Part shown: one piece after another, positions 6,318 through 6,515 of the stretch
How positions within the stretch are numbered: position 1 is the stretch's first letter
How the letters are laid out: the number at the start of each line of letters is the position of its first letter
Made by a program: the position numbers and the translations under genes
DNA from: Burkholderiales bacterium
GTDB taxonomy: Bacteria; Pseudomonadota; Gammaproteobacteria; Burkholderiales; Usitatibacteraceae
DNA: 6,515 nucleotides
Direction: 5' to 3'
NCBI GenBank assembly: GCA_026786225.1
Contig: JAJAYN010000543.1
Location: forward strand, 1-6,515
The notes under the pieces: model-generated
The model's database searches: none
Told to the model about the DNA's origin: nothing
The model's input: the letters and a program-made list of their open reading frames with translations, nothing else

Positions 6318-6515
6318 ACTCGTTTGCGGACATTGCTAGACAGTGGATTAACGTACTCGGTTTATCAAAAGAGAATTTGCAGTATCGCCACTTACGGCAT
6401 GATCAATCTCATGCGCAATAAGCCGCTGTTTCGCGACGTCACCAGTGACGCGTAGCTGAAAGGACTGCAGGCACGATTCGATATTGATCGCGAACGCGCC
6501 AATTCGATGATCGAC
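6318..6515 (+). pseudogene. Gene-free 3' tail; possible remnant of a coding region interrupted by an amber codon
   Basis: No intact gene is seen. The frame continuing from the Bug stop is open from 6318 to TAG at 6453-6455, then open again to the window end. Around the stop it reads GMINLMRNKPLFRDVTSDA, stop, LKGLQARFDIDRERANSMID, which has protein-like composition on both sides. This could be a decayed gene, the tail of a gene broken by an amber mutation, or chance. I do not recognise the family. A 43-codon reading from TTG 6324 to the TAG lacks a ribosome binding site. CGTCAC-CA-GTGACG at 6437-6450 is a short dyad without a T-tract. Confidence 0.25.

Noticed and set aside
6437..6450. CGTCAC-CA-GTGACG as a terminator of the Bug gene
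   Set aside because: It is about 120 bases past the stop, has a 2-base centre and no T-tract; a chance dyad is as likely.
1..6515. tRNA, rRNA, CRISPR or insertion-sequence content
   Set aside because: No cloverleaf-like segments, spaced direct repeats, or transposase-like frames with terminal repeats were seen on either strand.

Overview
The window looks like accessory DNA from a Gram-negative proteobacterium, most likely a betaproteobacterium of the Burkholderiales type. The main reason is the 3' gene, a Bug/TctC-type periplasmic solute-binding protein, a family strongly expanded in that order. No taxonomic marker gene is present, so this is inference from gene families.

Layout: (i) About 46-2349 (+) is a large protein with two GT-A (GT2) glycosyltransferase domains behind an N-terminal coiled coil. 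Its frame is open to the left edge of the window, so its start is uncertain. (ii) After a 32-bp convergent gap, 2382-4151 (-) is a second, unrelated-looking protein that also has two GT2 domains. Its C-terminal half resembles RfbF/WbbL-type rhamnosyltransferases. (iii) 4148-5071 (-) is a ten-helix EamA/DMT-family membrane transporter directly upstream of gene (ii). The two overlap by 2 bases at TTGA, which suggests translational coupling. (iv) A 262-bp divergent intergenic region carries a striking nested inverted repeat at 5116-5167. (v) 5334-6317 (+) is the Bug/TctC protein with a signal peptide. (vi) 6318-6515 holds no intact gene, but one frame reads like protein on both sides of an amber codon and may be a gene remnant.

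How the genes fit together: the left two thirds look like the edge of a surface-polysaccharide (O-antigen or capsule-like) locus. Four GT-A domains on two polypeptides could each add sugars to a lipid-linked or nascent glycan on the cytoplasmic face of the membrane. The DMT protein is cotranscribed with one of them and might move a small solute or precursor; its substrate cannot be read from sequence. The Bug protein is probably a separate uptake function. The first gene is visibly poorer in G+C than the other three, so the convergent gap at about 2350-2381 may be a junction between DNA of different origin.

A recurring feature is that all three complete genes are best explained by TTG start codons, each with a Shine-Dalgarno-like sequence at workable spacing. 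No RNA genes, CRISPR arrays, insertion sequences or convincing intrinsic terminators were seen. I do not see an obviously new multi-gene system. The items most worth checking are the nested hairpin, the TTGA-coupled DMT/glycosyltransferase pair, and the run of TTG starts.
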